This document shows, one piece after another, positions 18,685 to 29,890 of a DNA stretch of 64,000 bases (the first letter of the stretch is position 1; the number at the start of each line of letters is the position of its first letter). The position numbers were made by a program, and so were the translations under genes. The DNA comes from Salipaludibacillus sp. LMS25 (GTDB lineage: Bacteria; Bacillota; Bacilli; Bacillales; Salisediminibacteriaceae), in the NCBI RefSeq assembly GCF_024362805.1, contig NZ_CP093299.1:1488001-1552000 (forward strand), read 5' to 3'. The notes beneath the pieces were generated by a model. It worked only from the letters and a program-made list of their open reading frames with translations, searched no databases and was not told the DNA's origin.

Positions 18685-19332
18685 TTATGATGTGGGTATG
18701 TTTTTCCAATCAGCAAGAAATTTTTCAATTCCTTGATCTGTTAGAGGATGTTTGGCTAATTGTTTAATCACTTTAAACGGAATGGTGGCGATATGAGCCC
18801 CACGTAACGCGGATTCTGTTACATGTTGTGGGTGTCGGATTGAGGCAGCTATTATTTGCGTATCGATATTATGAAGATAAAACAGCTCTGAAATGGTAGT
18901 GATGAGATCTAATCCATCATGGCCAATATCATCAAGGCGCCCAAGAAATGGCGACACGTACGTGGCACCTGCTCTCGCTGCAAGAAGGGCTTGATTTGCA
19001 GAAAAAACTAACGTCACGTTTGTCTTAATGTTTAAGTCACTGAACGTCCGAACAGCTTTTAAACCTTCTAACGTCATCGGTATTTTCACCGTAATATTTG
19101 GGGCAATTGCCGCTAATTCCTTTCCTTCTTCAATCATTCCCACCGCATCTTCAGCAACGACTTCGGCACTGACTGAGCCGCTAACAAGCTTCGTTATCTC
19201 TCGCAACCTCTCATGGAAATCAACGCCTTCTTTGGCCACTAAAGAGGGATTGGTTGTAACCCCTGCTAATATCCCCAGTGAGTGCGCTTCTTTTATTTCT
19301 TCCAAATTAGCTGTATCAATGAAAAATTTCAT
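18685..19332 (-). CDS. tal: Transaldolase-like / fructose-6-phosphate aldolase family protein (YwjH)
   Basis: A TIM-barrel enzyme of the short transaldolase family in sugar phosphate metabolism. The protein is 215 residues. It opens [16 protein letters not shown], has [13 protein letters not shown], and carries the Schiff-base lysine in [12 protein letters not shown] (Lys83). [13 protein letters not shown] is also present. It is downstream of fbaA with a hairpin between the two, matching B. subtilis ywjH. Whether it is a transaldolase or an aldolase cannot be told from sequence alone. Confidence 0.93.
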   Translation of the reverse strand: MKFFIDTANLEEIKEAHSLGILAGVTTNPSLVAKEGVDFHERLREITKLVSGSVSAEVVAEDAVGMIEEGKELAAIAPNITVKIPMTLEGLKAVRTFSDLNIKTNVTLVFSANQALLAARAGATYVSPFLGRLDDIGHDGLDLITTISELFYLHNIDTQIIAASIRHPQHVTESALRGAHIATIPFKVIKQLAKHPLTDQGIEKFLADWKNIPTS

Positions 19333-19382
19333 CGTTTCACCCCTCCAGAAGTCATTATGTTAACGCTTACTTATTCTAATTT

Positions 19383-19439
19383 AAAAAGGCACCAGTCGAT
19401 GAACACATTTGCTTGCCCACACTGTTTCATGACTGGTGC
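19383..19439 (-). terminator. Hairpin between fbaA and tal
   Basis: GCACCAGTC and GACTGGTGC arms with an added ATGAA/TTCAT pairing. Followed by TTTTTAA on the minus strand. It would terminate or attenuate fbaA transcription before tal. Confidence 0.8.
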
Positions 19440-19458
19440 ATTAACATTAATTTATGTC

Positions 19459-20328
19459 TTACGCTTGGCCTGAAGAACCAAATTCACGCATTTTCCCGAT
19501 TACTGTTTCTTTAATCGCTTCGCGAGCTGGTCCTAAATATTTACGTGGATCAACCATCTCTGGATTCTCGTTTAACACTTCTCGTACGCGTTTTACAGAC
19601 GTAATTTGATTTTCCGTGTTTACGTTAATTTTAGCTGTTCCAAATGAAATAGCTTTTTTAATATCGTGTGTAGGAATGCCAGTTCCTCCATGAAGAACTA
19701 ATGGTACAGCAGTCAAGTTTGAAATTTCTTCCATGCGATCAAAACCGAGGTTCGGCTCCCCTTTGTAAGGGCCATGGACAGAACCCAATGCAGGCGCAAA
19801 GCAATCCACATTCGTCTCACGGATTAATTGGTCACACTCAGAAGGAATCGCATAAGCTGCATCAGCTTCATCCACGACAAGGTCGTCTTCTTGACCGCCG
19901 ATGCGTCCTAATTCAGCTTCAACAGATACACCTAGTGTGTGAGCAACGTCAACAACTTTTTTAGTTAAAGCAATGTTTTCTTCTAATGGGTGATGAGACC
20001 CATCGATCATCACAGATGTAAAACCTGCATACATCGCTTCAACACACTTTTCAAAACTTGAACCGTGATCTAAGTGAATAGCTACTGGAACAGTTGTTTC
20101 ATACTCAGCCATTAACGCCTCAACCATTGCCACCACTGTATGGAATCCTCCCATATAACGGGCAGCTCCTTCAGAAACACCTAAGATAACAGGTGACTTC
20201 TCTTCCTCAGCCGCTTGCAAAATTGCTTGAGTAAACTCAAGGTTATTCAGGTTGAATTGGCCTACTCCATAAGAGTTCGCTTTTGCTTTTTCAAGCATTT
20301 CTTTCATTGATACTAAAGGCATTCTCAA
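19459..20328 (-). CDS. fbaA: Fructose-bisphosphate aldolase, class II
   Basis: The zinc-dependent glycolytic aldolase. The protein is 289 residues. It has the zinc histidine motif [22 protein letters not shown] and VLHGGTGIP. The start [13 protein letters not shown] lies a few residues inside the frame (ATG at 20322) behind AGGAGG. It lies between spo0F and tal as in B. subtilis. Confidence 0.95.
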   Translation of the reverse strand: MRMPLVSMKEMLEKAKANSYGVGQFNLNNLEFTQAILQAAEEEKSPVILGVSEGAARYMGGFHTVVAMVEALMAEYETTVPVAIHLDHGSSFEKCVEAMYAGFTSVMIDGSHHPLEENIALTKKVVDVAHTLGVSVEAELGRIGGQEDDLVVDEADAAYAIPSECDQLIRETNVDCFAPALGSVHGPYKGEPNLGFDRMEEISNLTAVPLVLHGGTGIPTHDIKKAISFGTAKINVNTENQITSVKRVREVLNENPEMVDPRKYLGPAREAIKETVIGKMREFGSSGQA

Positions 20329-20589
20329 AATCCTCCTTTGATTTCACGTGCATGTTTTGTCTGTCTTACATTGATTTTCACAAACAAACATACAAATAAT
20401 ATGATCGAATCCAGACAAACTAGGTCCAATCTTTATTATTTGTACGTTTCGGACGTTTATGTACAAAAGCCGAAATCCTTACGGTCACAGCAATTCCCAT
20501 CAACTTCAAGGCAGACTCACACCCCTATTATAGCATATAGCGTATATTTTTCACGTGTCTATTATGAGAAATTATTTGACAAACATAAG

Positions 20590-20958
20590 TCAATTTTGTT
20601 CGGTAAAGAAATCTCTTATTTTTCCACGGACTTCATCAATGTCAAACGGTTTAGCAAAATGAGCGATAGCACCTAGCTTTTTCGCTTCATTAATCATTTC
20701 CAATTCACCGTAAGCTGTCATCATAATGACGTTTGCATCCAAGTTACGTTCTCTTATTTCACGTAATATTTCTAGTCCATCCATTCCTGGAATTTTCATA
20801 TCGAGCAAGACGAGGTGAGGCTGTTTTTCTTCTATTAATTTTAGTGCCTGTTTACCATTAGACGCCTCATATGTTTCATAACCATCCTTTTCAAAGACTT
20901 CTTTTAATAACACCCGAATGCCAAATTGATCGTCTACGATTAGAAGTTTATGTGTCAT
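20590..20958 (-). CDS. spo0F: Sporulation phosphorelay response regulator Spo0F
   Basis: A single-domain receiver that takes phosphate from the sporulation kinases and passes it to Spo0B. The protein is 122 residues. Acidic pocket IVDD is near the start, the phosphoaspartate Asp53 is in [11 protein letters not shown], the MMTAYGE switch threonine is present, and Lys is in AKPFD. ATG 20958 follows GAGAGGAGA; the longer frame to 21027 has no such site. A second strand gene, ywjG, is divergent upstream. Confidence 0.95.
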   Translation of the reverse strand: MTHKLLIVDDQFGIRVLLKEVFEKDGYETYEASNGKQALKLIEEKQPHLVLLDMKIPGMDGLEILREIRERNLDANVIMMTAYGELEMINEAKKLGAIAHFAKPFDIDEVRGKIRDFFTEQN

Positions 20959-21140
20959 TAACCAATCTCCTCTCTCATTTTCCTCGAATACTGTAACATC
21001 ATTCAACGTTAGGAAGTCGATGTTCACCTTTGTAGATTACTTTCGCTTTCCATAGCGGCTGTTCCTTTAATTTTATCAAATTTAACTATTTTCAATTATT
21101 TTGTCACTATATGCCTTTTAAGTCTGAGTTTAGCTAAACT

Positions 21141-21250
21141 ATTAAGCGACCCTTCATTGGAGAACATTAGCGTCCGCTATCTCCCGGCTATATAAATTTA
21201 TCTCTCTTCTCTAGTTTGACGGGCGTTTTTCGGACGTTTATCAGGATAAA
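21141..21250 (+). repeat. Repeat B with deletions (copy B3)
   Basis: Hairpin 1 is largely deleted (CTTCATTGGAGAACATTAGC). The two-tier hairpin CGTCCG/CGGACG with GGCTATATAAATTTATCTC remains. The right edge is ATAAA at 21246-21250. It lies between divergent spo0F and ywjG. Confidence 0.75.
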
Positions 21251-21372
21251 GAAAAAAACGTCACTAACAACGGTTTCACTCTGATGATTAGCTTAGTGTT
21301 ACCTCATAATAATCGTGCGCTTAAGAAATCATCCTGTTAAAATAGCGTTATGAAGTTGAAAGGGTGAGTATT

Positions 21373-21894
21373 TTGAAAATTTTTCATACACAATTAACCA
21401 GCTTGACAAACCGCTTAGATGGGCTGACAGAGGAGATAGAAGATGCTGCAAGACGCATAGCACAAACTATTATCAGTGATGGGCGTCTCTATTGGGCTAG
21501 CGATATTGACATGTCAGGCGTTGTGATCCAAGCCTGTTCTGGCGAAGATCGGATTAAAGATAGTCAACCAATACTGGACGAGAAAATGGTGGATTTCTCC
21601 GCTATGGATACGCTTGTAATTGCTTCTTCAAGCATGTCAGACTCTTTCTTACTGTCGCTCATAGACAAAGCGAAAAGCAATGGAGCTACCGTTATCGTTA
21701 TTAGCTCTACTCCTCAGGACGAATCATTCATGACGACTGTTGATTTTATACTTCCTACTGGCGTCGTTCACGGCTTAGTCCCCTTAGAATCAGGCAAACG
21801 TATCGGTTCACCTCACTTACTCATGGGGGTGTATATTTATTACCACTTATTCTTTGCCGTGACAGACATTCTTGAAGAGCATGAAGAAAACTAA
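21373..21894 (+). CDS. ywjG: DUF2529 protein YwjG
   Basis: A SIS-like protein of unknown role. The protein is 173 residues from TTG 21373, which follows AAAGGG at eight bases and gives KIFHTQL, close to the B. subtilis start. An alternative GTG lies at 21364. The middle shows MDTLVIASSSMSDSFLLSLI and GATVIVISSTPQDE, similar to sugar-isomerase folds. It is on the plus strand between spo0F and pyrG. The following 363 bp to the pyrG stop hold only the pyrG terminator. Confidence 0.85.
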   Translation: MKIFHTQLTSLTNRLDGLTEEIEDAARRIAQTIISDGRLYWASDIDMSGVVIQACSGEDRIKDSQPILDEKMVDFSAMDTLVIASSSMSDSFLLSLIDKAKSNGATVIVISSTPQDESFMTTVDFILPTGVVHGLVPLESGKRIGSPHLLMGVYIYYHLFFAVTDILEEHEEN

Positions 21895-22191
21895 TTGCGC
21901 TTTTCCCAGATTTTCTCTCACAATTTTTGTGTGCTTTTATTAGCGAGGTTGCACAAAAACAGCTCTGTATCTTATTAGTTGAAGAGCTTTTACCCCTCTT
22001 TAATAAGCACGTTCTGTTCTGCCTCACTTCGTACCCGGTCAGACAGAAACACTCCAACGAAAGGAACATCAAGCCGGCTCACGTTCAGCAGATTTCAAAA
22101 CAGCCTCACAGCAGAATAAGTCATACACCTGTTTCGTTGTTTGTCTGTTAAGCAGAATAGGTTAGTTTTTTGTCCCTACTTCTAGACGATT

Positions 22192-22222
22192 TAAGCCGCT
22201 GTACCTTTAGGACAGCGGCTTA
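22192..22222. terminator. Terminator of pyrG (palindromic)
   Basis: TAAGCCGCTGT and ACAGCGGCTTA arms with a 9-base loop, 36 bases past the pyrG stop. It could serve ywjG from the other side. Confidence 0.8.
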
Positions 22223-22257
22223 CTAAATGACTTTTCAAAACGCCTCTTACATTAGGA

Positions 22258-23922
<1,665 letters not shown>

Positions 23923-23943
23923 TTACCCTTCTTTCGGCTACCT

Positions 23944-24102
23944 ATAAAACGAACCTTCAATTAGTGGAAGTTTTCGCTCTTCTCCCACTGATTGGTAGTT
24001 GAGTGAATCAGGACATTAGCGTCCGTTATCTCCCGCCTAAATAGATTTAGCTCTTCTCTCTATTTTGAGCCGGGAGTTTTACGGACGATTATCTGTGATA
24101 AC
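23944..24102 (+). repeat. Repeat B, full length (copy B4)
   Basis: A 159-bp copy with ATAAA on the left and ATAAC on the right. Hairpin 1 is intact apart from one change (AATTAGTGG/CCCACTGATT), followed by the linker GAGTGAATCAGGACATTAGC and the CGTCCGT-CTCCCG / CGGGAG-ACGGACG hairpin. It lies in the pyrG leader region, about 90 bases before the pyrG start. Confidence 0.9.
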
Positions 24103-24191
24103 TTGTCCTTTTCAAGGTATACTAACGACAAGGAGTTATCTTAAGTTATCCAGTCCGTGTAGTTAGTCATACCTATTCATTGAGATAGGTG

Positions 24192-24241
24192 TAAAAAAGC
24201 AAAAGCCCCCCTGTTATGAAAGTCATAACGGGGCGCTTTTA
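24192..24241 (-). terminator. Strong terminator between rpoE and pyrG
   Basis: A GCGCCCCGTTATGA arm pairs with TCATAAC-GGGGGC. It is followed on the minus strand by TTTTGCTTTTTT. It ends the rpoE message. An attenuator role for pyrG is less likely at this distance. Confidence 0.85.
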
Positions 24242-24361
24242 AGTGCGAGAACAGTTAAATTTTTACATTTTCTCACATGTATATCAAGTCATATTATAAT
24301 AAAAATCTTTGTGAAGCCCAAAAATGATTCTAGCGATATCTAGAGGAAAAGTCAAGTTCCT

Positions 24362-24412
24362 TTTATCGCAGATATCCATTCGTAAAACTCCCACTGATTG
24401 GGTTCGTTTTAT
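24362..24412 (-). repeat. Repeat B, short form (copy B10) at the rpoE stop codon
   Basis: A 51-bp copy with TTTAT at both ends. On the minus strand it reads ATAAAACGAACCCAATCAG, GTGGGAGTTTTACG and ATCTGCGATAAA. It is the B left end joined to the B right end without the middle, the same deletion type as in short repeat A. The rpoE stop codon (24409-24411) lies in the edge ATAAA. Confidence 0.85.
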
Positions 24413-24903
24413 CGTACGTCGTCTTCACCTTCATTGTCTTCATCTAAATCGTTATCATCAAACTTATCTTCTTCATCGAGGTCGTCAAAATCAGTATCCT
24501 CTTCATTAGCAAGCTCATCCAGTTCATCTTCAAGGTCTTCAAAATGGTCAAAGTCTTCCGTGTCATCTAAGTAGTCTTCTTCATCTTCTTTCGCTTTGCG
24601 TTTACGCTCTTTAGTAGCTGTTTGAGACAGCTCCTCCTCCGTTTGATCAAATGGGTACCAAGAACGTAAGCCCCATCGGCTGTCACCAATGTTAACAAAA
24701 CGACCATCAATAGACATTTCAGTATATAAGTGTGAAATACGTTTGTTCAACTGTTCCTCGGTCATATCTTTAACATCGCCAACTTGCTTAAGAAGGGCGT
24801 GGTAATCAATCGGCTTTTTTTCCTCTGAAAGAAGCTCATAAGCTATCTCAAGCATTGAAATTTCATGTAGCTGTTCATTACTATAATCTTTTATACTCAT
24901 CAT
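24409..24903 (-). CDS. rpoE: RNA polymerase delta subunit
   Basis: A Firmicute-specific RNA polymerase subunit that speeds recycling and affects promoter choice. The N-terminal HARE-HTH domain (about 1-90) includes EISMLEIAYELLSEEKK and a YTEMSIDGRFVNIG segment. The C-terminal half is almost entirely Asp and Glu, as expected. About 164 residues. ATG 24903 or 24900 follows GGAAGTG; the longer frame to 24933 is unlikely. The stop codon sits at the edge of repeat B10. Confidence 0.95.
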   Translation of the reverse strand: MMSIKDYSNEQLHEISMLEIAYELLSEEKKPIDYHALLKQVGDVKDMTEEQLNKRISHLYTEMSIDGRFVNIGDSRWGLRSWYPFDQTEEELSQTATKERKRKAKEDEEDYLDDTEDFDHFEDLEDELDELANEEDTDFDDLDEEDKFDDNDLDEDNEGEDDVR

Positions 24904-25788
24904 CAGCACTTCCTTTCGCCAAAATATAGTCACGGTCAGTTTTACGTAAAGATTTACACGGCTCTTAACAATTAAGAAATAAGCATGAGCTTTTTCTCAA
25001 ACTTCATAGAATTATGTTAAAAGACGTTATAGCTGTTTTAAATTATCAAGTTAGCTACCATGAAGGCATGGACTATAAACTAATCCTAATCGCCGTATCA
25101 CGTATTAACTCATTTGTTGACCAATTTGTAAACTCATACCTTCCATTATAAACACAATTGTATCATTTATGCCAGAGAGGGATGAAGTTTTTTAAAGGTA
25201 AGACACATTGATAGAGGTTTTAGAATATGCCATACCCTCATTAAGCTTAATTGAAGACGCGAACACATCCCGTGTTCGTCTGTTTTAGTTTGCTGTTAAA
25301 GAGTTTCCCGTCTTTTTCCTGGAGAACCTCTGTTTCTTTTTAATTCCTTAAGATGAGTGGTGGCATACTTAGGGTCTGTTGAATAGCCCCCCTTCGAAAC
25401 CAAAGGTATCCTTGGAGGACTTCGCTTTTTATCTAAAGGGTATCACTGTGACATCGGCTCCTTGCTTCCTTTCAGCAGAAGTCGCTACTCCATCGAGACC
25501 TCTTTTTGTTAACACTTTACAACGATTATGACGTACAAGGATTTTTTGACTATATAGGAGCATTTCTTTGCACCTCATATTCGAAAACATCGACTGTCAT
25601 TATTGTCCTATAGGCTTACAAAGTCTTCAGTAAGCCGTACTTAAAAGCAGGAGCACTAATCGTTAGCTCCTGCCCTAAGATATCTGTTGCCCCTCCCTAC
25701 AGAAGGATAGGAATTTATACAGAGACGTGGGAAAATACTACTCTATTAGCCTCGTTGAATTTTATAAGAAGTCGGTCCGGCTCGTCAG
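24904..25788. other. 885-bp gene-free stretch between fadF and rpoE
   Basis: No open frame with coding character was seen. It holds two hairpins: AGACGCGAACAC/GTGTTCGTCT at 25254-25290, and GCAGGAGC/GCTCCTGC at 25646-25672, which may end fadF transcription. In B. subtilis acdA lies here. I found no trace of an acyl-CoA dehydrogenase reading frame. Confidence 0.6.
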
Positions 25789-27894
25789 TTAAACATGGGA
25801 TAACGATGGCTCTTCTTGGAGAGAAGCGACTACAATTTCTGCCACATCAAGTGTTTTAACGCTATCTTCCATTTCCTTAGCCTTCGTGCCATCACTAAGC
25901 ATCGTTAAACAGTAAGGACAGGCACTTCCAATAACCCCTGGTGATGTGGCAAGCGCCTGCTCTGTGCGGGCCTCATTCATACGCGTACCTGTGTCTTCCT
26001 CCATCCACATCATTCCCCCACCAGCACCACAGCACATCCCGTTCTCTCTATTTCGCTCCATTTCTACGAGTTCGACGCCAGGAATTGCTTTTAAAATTTC
26101 TCTAGGAGGGTCATAGACATCATTATAACGCCCAAGGTAACAAGAATCATGATAAACAATCGTTTCGTTAACTTCTTTTTTGGGACGAATTCTTCCTTCC
26201 TCCAGCCATTTGTAGATTAATTCGGTATGGTGATAAACGTCTGCTTTAAGTCCGAAATCTGGATATTCATTTTTAAACGTATTATACGCATGGGGGTCAA
26301 TGGTGACAATTTTTTTAACATTATTTTTCTCAAACTCTTGTATATTAGCAGCCGCCAGTTCTTGAAAAAGAAACTCATTACCGATTCTTCGTGGTGTATC
26401 ACCTGAATTTTTCTCTTTATTCCCAAGAATGGCAAAGGTCACACCAGCCTCATTCATGATTCTTGCAAATGCTCTCACAATCTTTTGACTACGATTATCA
26501 TAAGATCCCATTGAGCCCACAAAGAATAAATAGTCAAAATCCTCTCCTCGTTTTTTCATATCTTTGACCGTAGGTATGTCCAGCGTCTCGTCCTGCTCCC
26601 GCCATTTTTCTCGTTCTTTCCGATTAATCCCCCAAGGGTTTCCTTGTTTTTCTATATTTTTAATTGTCCGCTGAGCCTCTGGGTCCATTTGTCCTTCCGT
26701 TAAAACGAGGTAGCGGCGCATATCTATAATCTTATCTACATGCTCATTCATAACAGGGCATTGGTCTTCACAGTTACGACAAGTCGTACACGCCCATAGT
26801 TCTTCTTCAGTAATGACCTCACCTATAAGATTCGTGTCATAAGGATTCTCCTCAAGTGTTGCAGCAGCTTCCTTCTCTCCTGCTGAAGCCAAACGATTAC
26901 CTAATGTATGATTAAAAGCAAATTTCGGCATCCACGGGGCTCTCGATGTGACGACAGCTCCTTTTTCAGTTAGATGATCACGCATCTTTACAATTAGGTC
27001 CATTGGCGAAAGCATTTTACCTGTGCCTGTAGCTGGACAGACGCTCGTACAACGCCCACATTCCACACAAGCATAGAGATCAAGCAACTGCTTTTGGTCA
27101 AAATCCTCAATGTGATTTTTCCCAAATTTCTCTGCCTCTTCATCCTCAAAATTTATCGCTTCAAGCTGACCTCTTTTATGGGTTGGGCCTAGCCATACAT
27201 TTGCAGGACCCGCAATTAAATGAGCATGCTTTGATTGAGGAATGTAAACGAGAAATGTGAGGAGAAATAAAAGGTGCGCCCACCAAAAGATGAAAAATCC
27301 AACTCCAGCAGCTCCCTCACTCATCCAACCAAATGCTGTGGCAATGGCCGTTGCAATCGGCTCTGCGTACGTGGCTTGTTTTTCAAGCCAAATCATCTCC
27401 ATTCCTTTAGCAAACAACTTAGAAACCATTAATCCTCCGATGAATATAAGGACAAGCCCTGCTTTGAAGTTACGTTTCAACCTCCCTAGTTTCTCTACAT
27501 ATCGGCGATGGAAGGCCCATAATACTGCAACTAAAATCATCACCACCACTAGCTCTTGCGATAGCGTAAATGCTGGATAGAGAGGACCGAGGGGGAGATG
27601 ACTTCCTGGATTCAACCCCTTCCAAATCACATCAATTGCTGAGAATTGAACGAGAATAAACCCGTAAAAAAGCATCACATGAATGATCCCACTCTTTTTA
27701 TCTTTTAAAAGTTTTTTCTGTCCGAATACCATTGTCATGACGGCATTTGTCCGTTCTTTTTTCGAAAGGATAAATTCAGGCTTTTTCCCTAGCTTAATAT
27801 AATCTCGTCTTGTTTTGACGAGAGAGACGAACAAATATAAGGCGTAAACGGTTACAACGCCAAACAAAATCCAATTAATAGCGACAAAATTCAC
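25789..27894 (-). CDS. fadF: FadF-type iron-sulfur membrane oxidoreductase
   Basis: Thought to pass electrons from acyl-CoA dehydrogenases and ETF to the quinone pool in fatty-acid oxidation. The protein is 701 residues. The N-terminal part (about 1-220) has several membrane spans. Two 4Fe-4S motifs follow: CVECGRCTSVCP and CTTCRNCEDQCP. Two CCG-type cysteine-rich domains end the protein, with YHDSCYLGR and MCCGAGGGMMW. GTG start at 27894 follows AAAGGGG. It is preceded by a perfect FadR-type operator. Its usual neighbour acdA is absent. Confidence 0.92.
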   Translation of the reverse strand: MNFVAINWILFGVVTVYALYLFVSLVKTRRDYIKLGKKPEFILSKKERTNAVMTMVFGQKKLLKDKKSGIIHVMLFYGFILVQFSAIDVIWKGLNPGSHLPLGPLYPAFTLSQELVVVMILVAVLWAFHRRYVEKLGRLKRNFKAGLVLIFIGGLMVSKLFAKGMEMIWLEKQATYAEPIATAIATAFGWMSEGAAGVGFFIFWWAHLLFLLTFLVYIPQSKHAHLIAGPANVWLGPTHKRGQLEAINFEDEEAEKFGKNHIEDFDQKQLLDLYACVECGRCTSVCPATGTGKMLSPMDLIVKMRDHLTEKGAVVTSRAPWMPKFAFNHTLGNRLASAGEKEAAATLEENPYDTNLIGEVITEEELWACTTCRNCEDQCPVMNEHVDKIIDMRRYLVLTEGQMDPEAQRTIKNIEKQGNPWGINRKEREKWREQDETLDIPTVKDMKKRGEDFDYLFFVGSMGSYDNRSQKIVRAFARIMNEAGVTFAILGNKEKNSGDTPRRIGNEFLFQELAAANIQEFEKNNVKKIVTIDPHAYNTFKNEYPDFGLKADVYHHTELIYKWLEEGRIRPKKEVNETIVYHDSCYLGRYNDVYDPPREILKAIPGVELVEMERNRENGMCCGAGGGMMWMEEDTGTRMNEARTEQALATSPGVIGSACPYCLTMLSDGTKAKEMEDSVKTLDVAEIVVASLQEEPSLSHV

Positions 27895-27964
27895 ACAACC
27901 ATCCCCTTTCTAATAGTCATTCCCCTTGGTTAAAATGTGTCTTAAGTATAGCACAAAAACACCA

Positions 27965-27982
27965 TGAATGAACACTCATTCA
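27965..27982. promoter_or_regulatory. FadR-type operator upstream of fadF
   Basis: TGAATGA, four bases ACAC, TCATTCA is a perfect palindrome matching the B. subtilis FadR (TetR family) consensus TGAATGAnTAnTCATTCA except at one centre base. It lies about 75 bases before the fadF start, upstream of and next to a TATACT -10 hexamer on the minus strand. Repression lifted by long-chain acyl-CoA is expected from the known regulator. Confidence 0.85.
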
Positions 27983-28077
27983 TTTAAATTGTATTGTATA
28001 TACTAAATGACATGCATTGTCCTACCCTCTTCAGGGAATAGTACTGATACATTTATATACGAAAGTTGGGACCCGTT

Positions 28078-29277
28078 ATGTGGCAATATATCTTTATTAT
28101 ATGTGCACTTCCCGTTATATGGATAACGGTTGATTTAATACTAGGAACAAAGCGGCAGCGCTCCACCCTATCGTCGTCTAAAGACAGTGTCATTCGAAAA
28201 AGTCACGCTGTTTTATTTACACACGGTGATTCGTTATTTGATCACATGTTAAACACGATTGATAAAGCCCGTGAACATATACATATTCAATTCTTTATTT
28301 TTCGCAGTGATCATATCGGCCAGAAATTCCTTGATTTACTTAAACAGAAAGCTCAGCAAGGGATAGACGTTTGCCTACTCGTTGACTGGGGAGGCGATCA
28401 TATTTCACGTAAAGAGAAAGCCGCTTTAAAAAAAGCCGGTGTGCAAATAGCTATAACAAATGTACCTGCTTTCCCCTTTCTTTTTTACTCTATCAATAAA
28501 CGAAACCATAGAAAAGTATCTGTTGTTGATGGCGAACATGGGTATATAGGTGGTTACAATGTCGGTGATGAGTACTTAGGTCGCGATCCTAAAAAGGGGC
28601 GCTGGCGTGACTATCATTTGTACATTCAAGGTGAAGCCTGTCACGACCTACAACAGCAGTTCGTAAAAGATTGGAACAGTGCCTCTAGTAACACATTGTC
28701 TCTTGAGCAATTAACTAGTAAATCGCTTAAAGCAGGGCCGACATCTCTCACTATGGTTGCTACTGATGGGTCACACGTCATTGAATCCATACATGGCATG
28801 CTTGACAAAGTTGAGAAGTCCATCTTTATTGGCACACCTTATTTTATCCCTGATGAATCACTTACTGCTAAATTAATTGATCTTGCCAAAAAAGGCGTGG
28901 AGATTAACGTTCTCATCCCTAAATATCCGGACCATCCGCTCGTAAAGGACGCTGCCTATCCTTATTTCCCTGCTTTACTTCAGGCTGGTGTGCATTTTTA
29001 CCAATTTTATGAGGGGTTTTATCACGCCAAAGTCATTATTGTAGACGATTCTTTAATCTGTATCGGCACATCAAATTTTGATAAGAGAAGCTTTTTTATT
29101 AATCAAGAAATTAATTGCTTTATTGAAGATCCAGAGTGGACGCGTGACGCGAAAGTTGAAATCGAGAAAGATTTATTTGAAAGCTCTGAACCTATTACGA
29201 TGACGCATGTCGGCAACCGCTCTTTGTGGGAAAAAACAAAAGAAAAAGTAGCTACCTTAATCGCTTACTTTCTATAG
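28078..29277 (+). CDS. clsB: Cardiolipin synthase family protein (YwjE/ClsB-type)
   Basis: A phospholipase D superfamily enzyme that joins phosphatidylglycerol molecules. About 399 residues. A single N-terminal membrane span (about 3-22) is followed by two HKD motifs: HRKVSVVDGEHGYIGGYN and HAKVIIVDDSLICIGTSNFD. Start ATG 28078 is preferred; TTG 28066 is in frame, and the ribosome binding site is weak in both cases. It is divergent from fadF. Repeat A7 lies 25 bases after the stop. Confidence 0.88.
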   Translation: MWQYIFIICALPVIWITVDLILGTKRQRSTLSSSKDSVIRKSHAVLFTHGDSLFDHMLNTIDKAREHIHIQFFIFRSDHIGQKFLDLLKQKAQQGIDVCLLVDWGGDHISRKEKAALKKAGVQIAITNVPAFPFLFYSINKRNHRKVSVVDGEHGYIGGYNVGDEYLGRDPKKGRWRDYHLYIQGEACHDLQQQFVKDWNSASSNTLSLEQLTSKSLKAGPTSLTMVATDGSHVIESIHGMLDKVEKSIFIGTPYFIPDESLTAKLIDLAKKGVEINVLIPKYPDHPLVKDAAYPYFPALLQAGVHFYQFYEGFYHAKVIIVDDSLICIGTSNFDKRSFFINQEINCFIEDPEWTRDAKVEIEKDLFESSEPITMTHVGNRSLWEKTKEKVATLIAYFL

Positions 29278-29302
29278 GAAACGAGGGTGCCTAAAAGCCT
29301 CT

Positions 29303-29461
29303 TTTATCCCACTCTTAAGGGGCAGTAAAACCCCCACCTCAAAACTTAAGAAGAGCGAAACGTTTAGGTAGGGGATAAACGGCCCCTAAAGGTCCGATAA
29401 GTTAAACGAACAATCAGTGGGGGATGAAGGAAAACGCCCACTGATTGAAGCTTAGCTTTAT
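29303..29461 (-). repeat. Repeat A, full length (copy A7)
   Basis: A 159-bp copy in reverse orientation with TTTAT at 29303-29307 and 29457-29461. Both hairpins are intact. It lies right after clsB and would be transcribed as the antisense form there. Confidence 0.95.
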
Positions 29462-29504
29462 GATGACAACATTTATACCTGGCCCTAAAATGTTTAAGCT
29501 TAAT

Positions 29505-29552
29505 CGCAGAACCCCCTCGAATATGTATAGATTGATTTTTAGAGGGTTCTGC
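29505..29552. repeat. Inverted repeat after clsB
   Basis: GCAGAACCCCCTC and GAGGGTTCTGC arms with a loop of about 22 bases. Possibly the original clsB terminator, now separated from the gene by repeat A7. No good T run follows. Confidence 0.5.
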
Positions 29553-29633
29553 CTTGCTAAATGACAGACTAGTCACCATTTTTTCGAATATCATTACTTT
29601 CACACTTGTTCCCCGGTGTCCCCACACAAACAT

Positions 29634-29762
29634 TAAACGACCCTTCATTCAGTGGGAGTTGAGTGAATCAGGACATGAGCGTCCGTTATCTCCCGGCTAT
29701 ATAGATTTATCTCCCTTCTCTGTTTTGAGGCGGGAGTTTTTCGGACGGTTATCTGTGATAAA
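29634..29762 (+). repeat. Repeat B lacking hairpin 1 (copy B5)
   Basis: The left arm AGTGGG is joined directly to AGTTGAGTGAATCAGG, so hairpin 1 is gone. The deletion ends share TGGG. The large hairpin (GCGTCCGT-CTCCCG / CGGGAG-CGGACG) is complete. The right edge is ATAAA at 29758-29762. Confidence 0.85.
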
Positions 29763-29780
29763 ACTAGTCCTCGCTTTTAA

Positions 29781-29799
29781 TTAGAAACAACGTTTCTAA
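29781..29799. promoter_or_regulatory. Perfect 8-3-8 palindrome upstream of the metal ATPase
   Basis: TTAGAAAC, AAC, GTTTCTAA, about 180 bases before the ATPase start and about 30 bases upstream of a TATAAT hexamer at 29830-29835. A likely operator. It is not a good match to the PerR box TTATAATnATTATAA, so the regulator is unknown. Confidence 0.5.
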
Positions 29800-29890
29800 A
29801 AAAAGGTTCCTTTTATTAAACCTTTAGCATATAATGGTACTAACAACTATATATAGGTATCGATTTAAAGTGTTTTAAACTTATTTTTTT

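Noticed and set aside
20338..20676. 112-residue plus-strand frame between fbaA and spo0F
   Set aside because: It overlaps the end of spo0F on the other strand, has no ribosome site and shows no domain.
20995..21031. Possible SigH promoter of spo0F (GTTGAAT and AAAGGTGAA on the minus strand)
   Set aside because: The -35 part matches the SigH consensus poorly, and no clear Spo0A box accompanies it.
25370..25530. Segment resembling the degenerate AGCGACTTCTGC-type intergenic repeats of some bacilli
   Set aside because: Only a weak, single resemblance; no second copy was found in the window to support it.
29364..29648. 94-residue open frame on the minus strand across repeat A7
   Set aside because: It runs through the repeat and its flank, has no ribosome site, and its composition follows the repeat hairpins.
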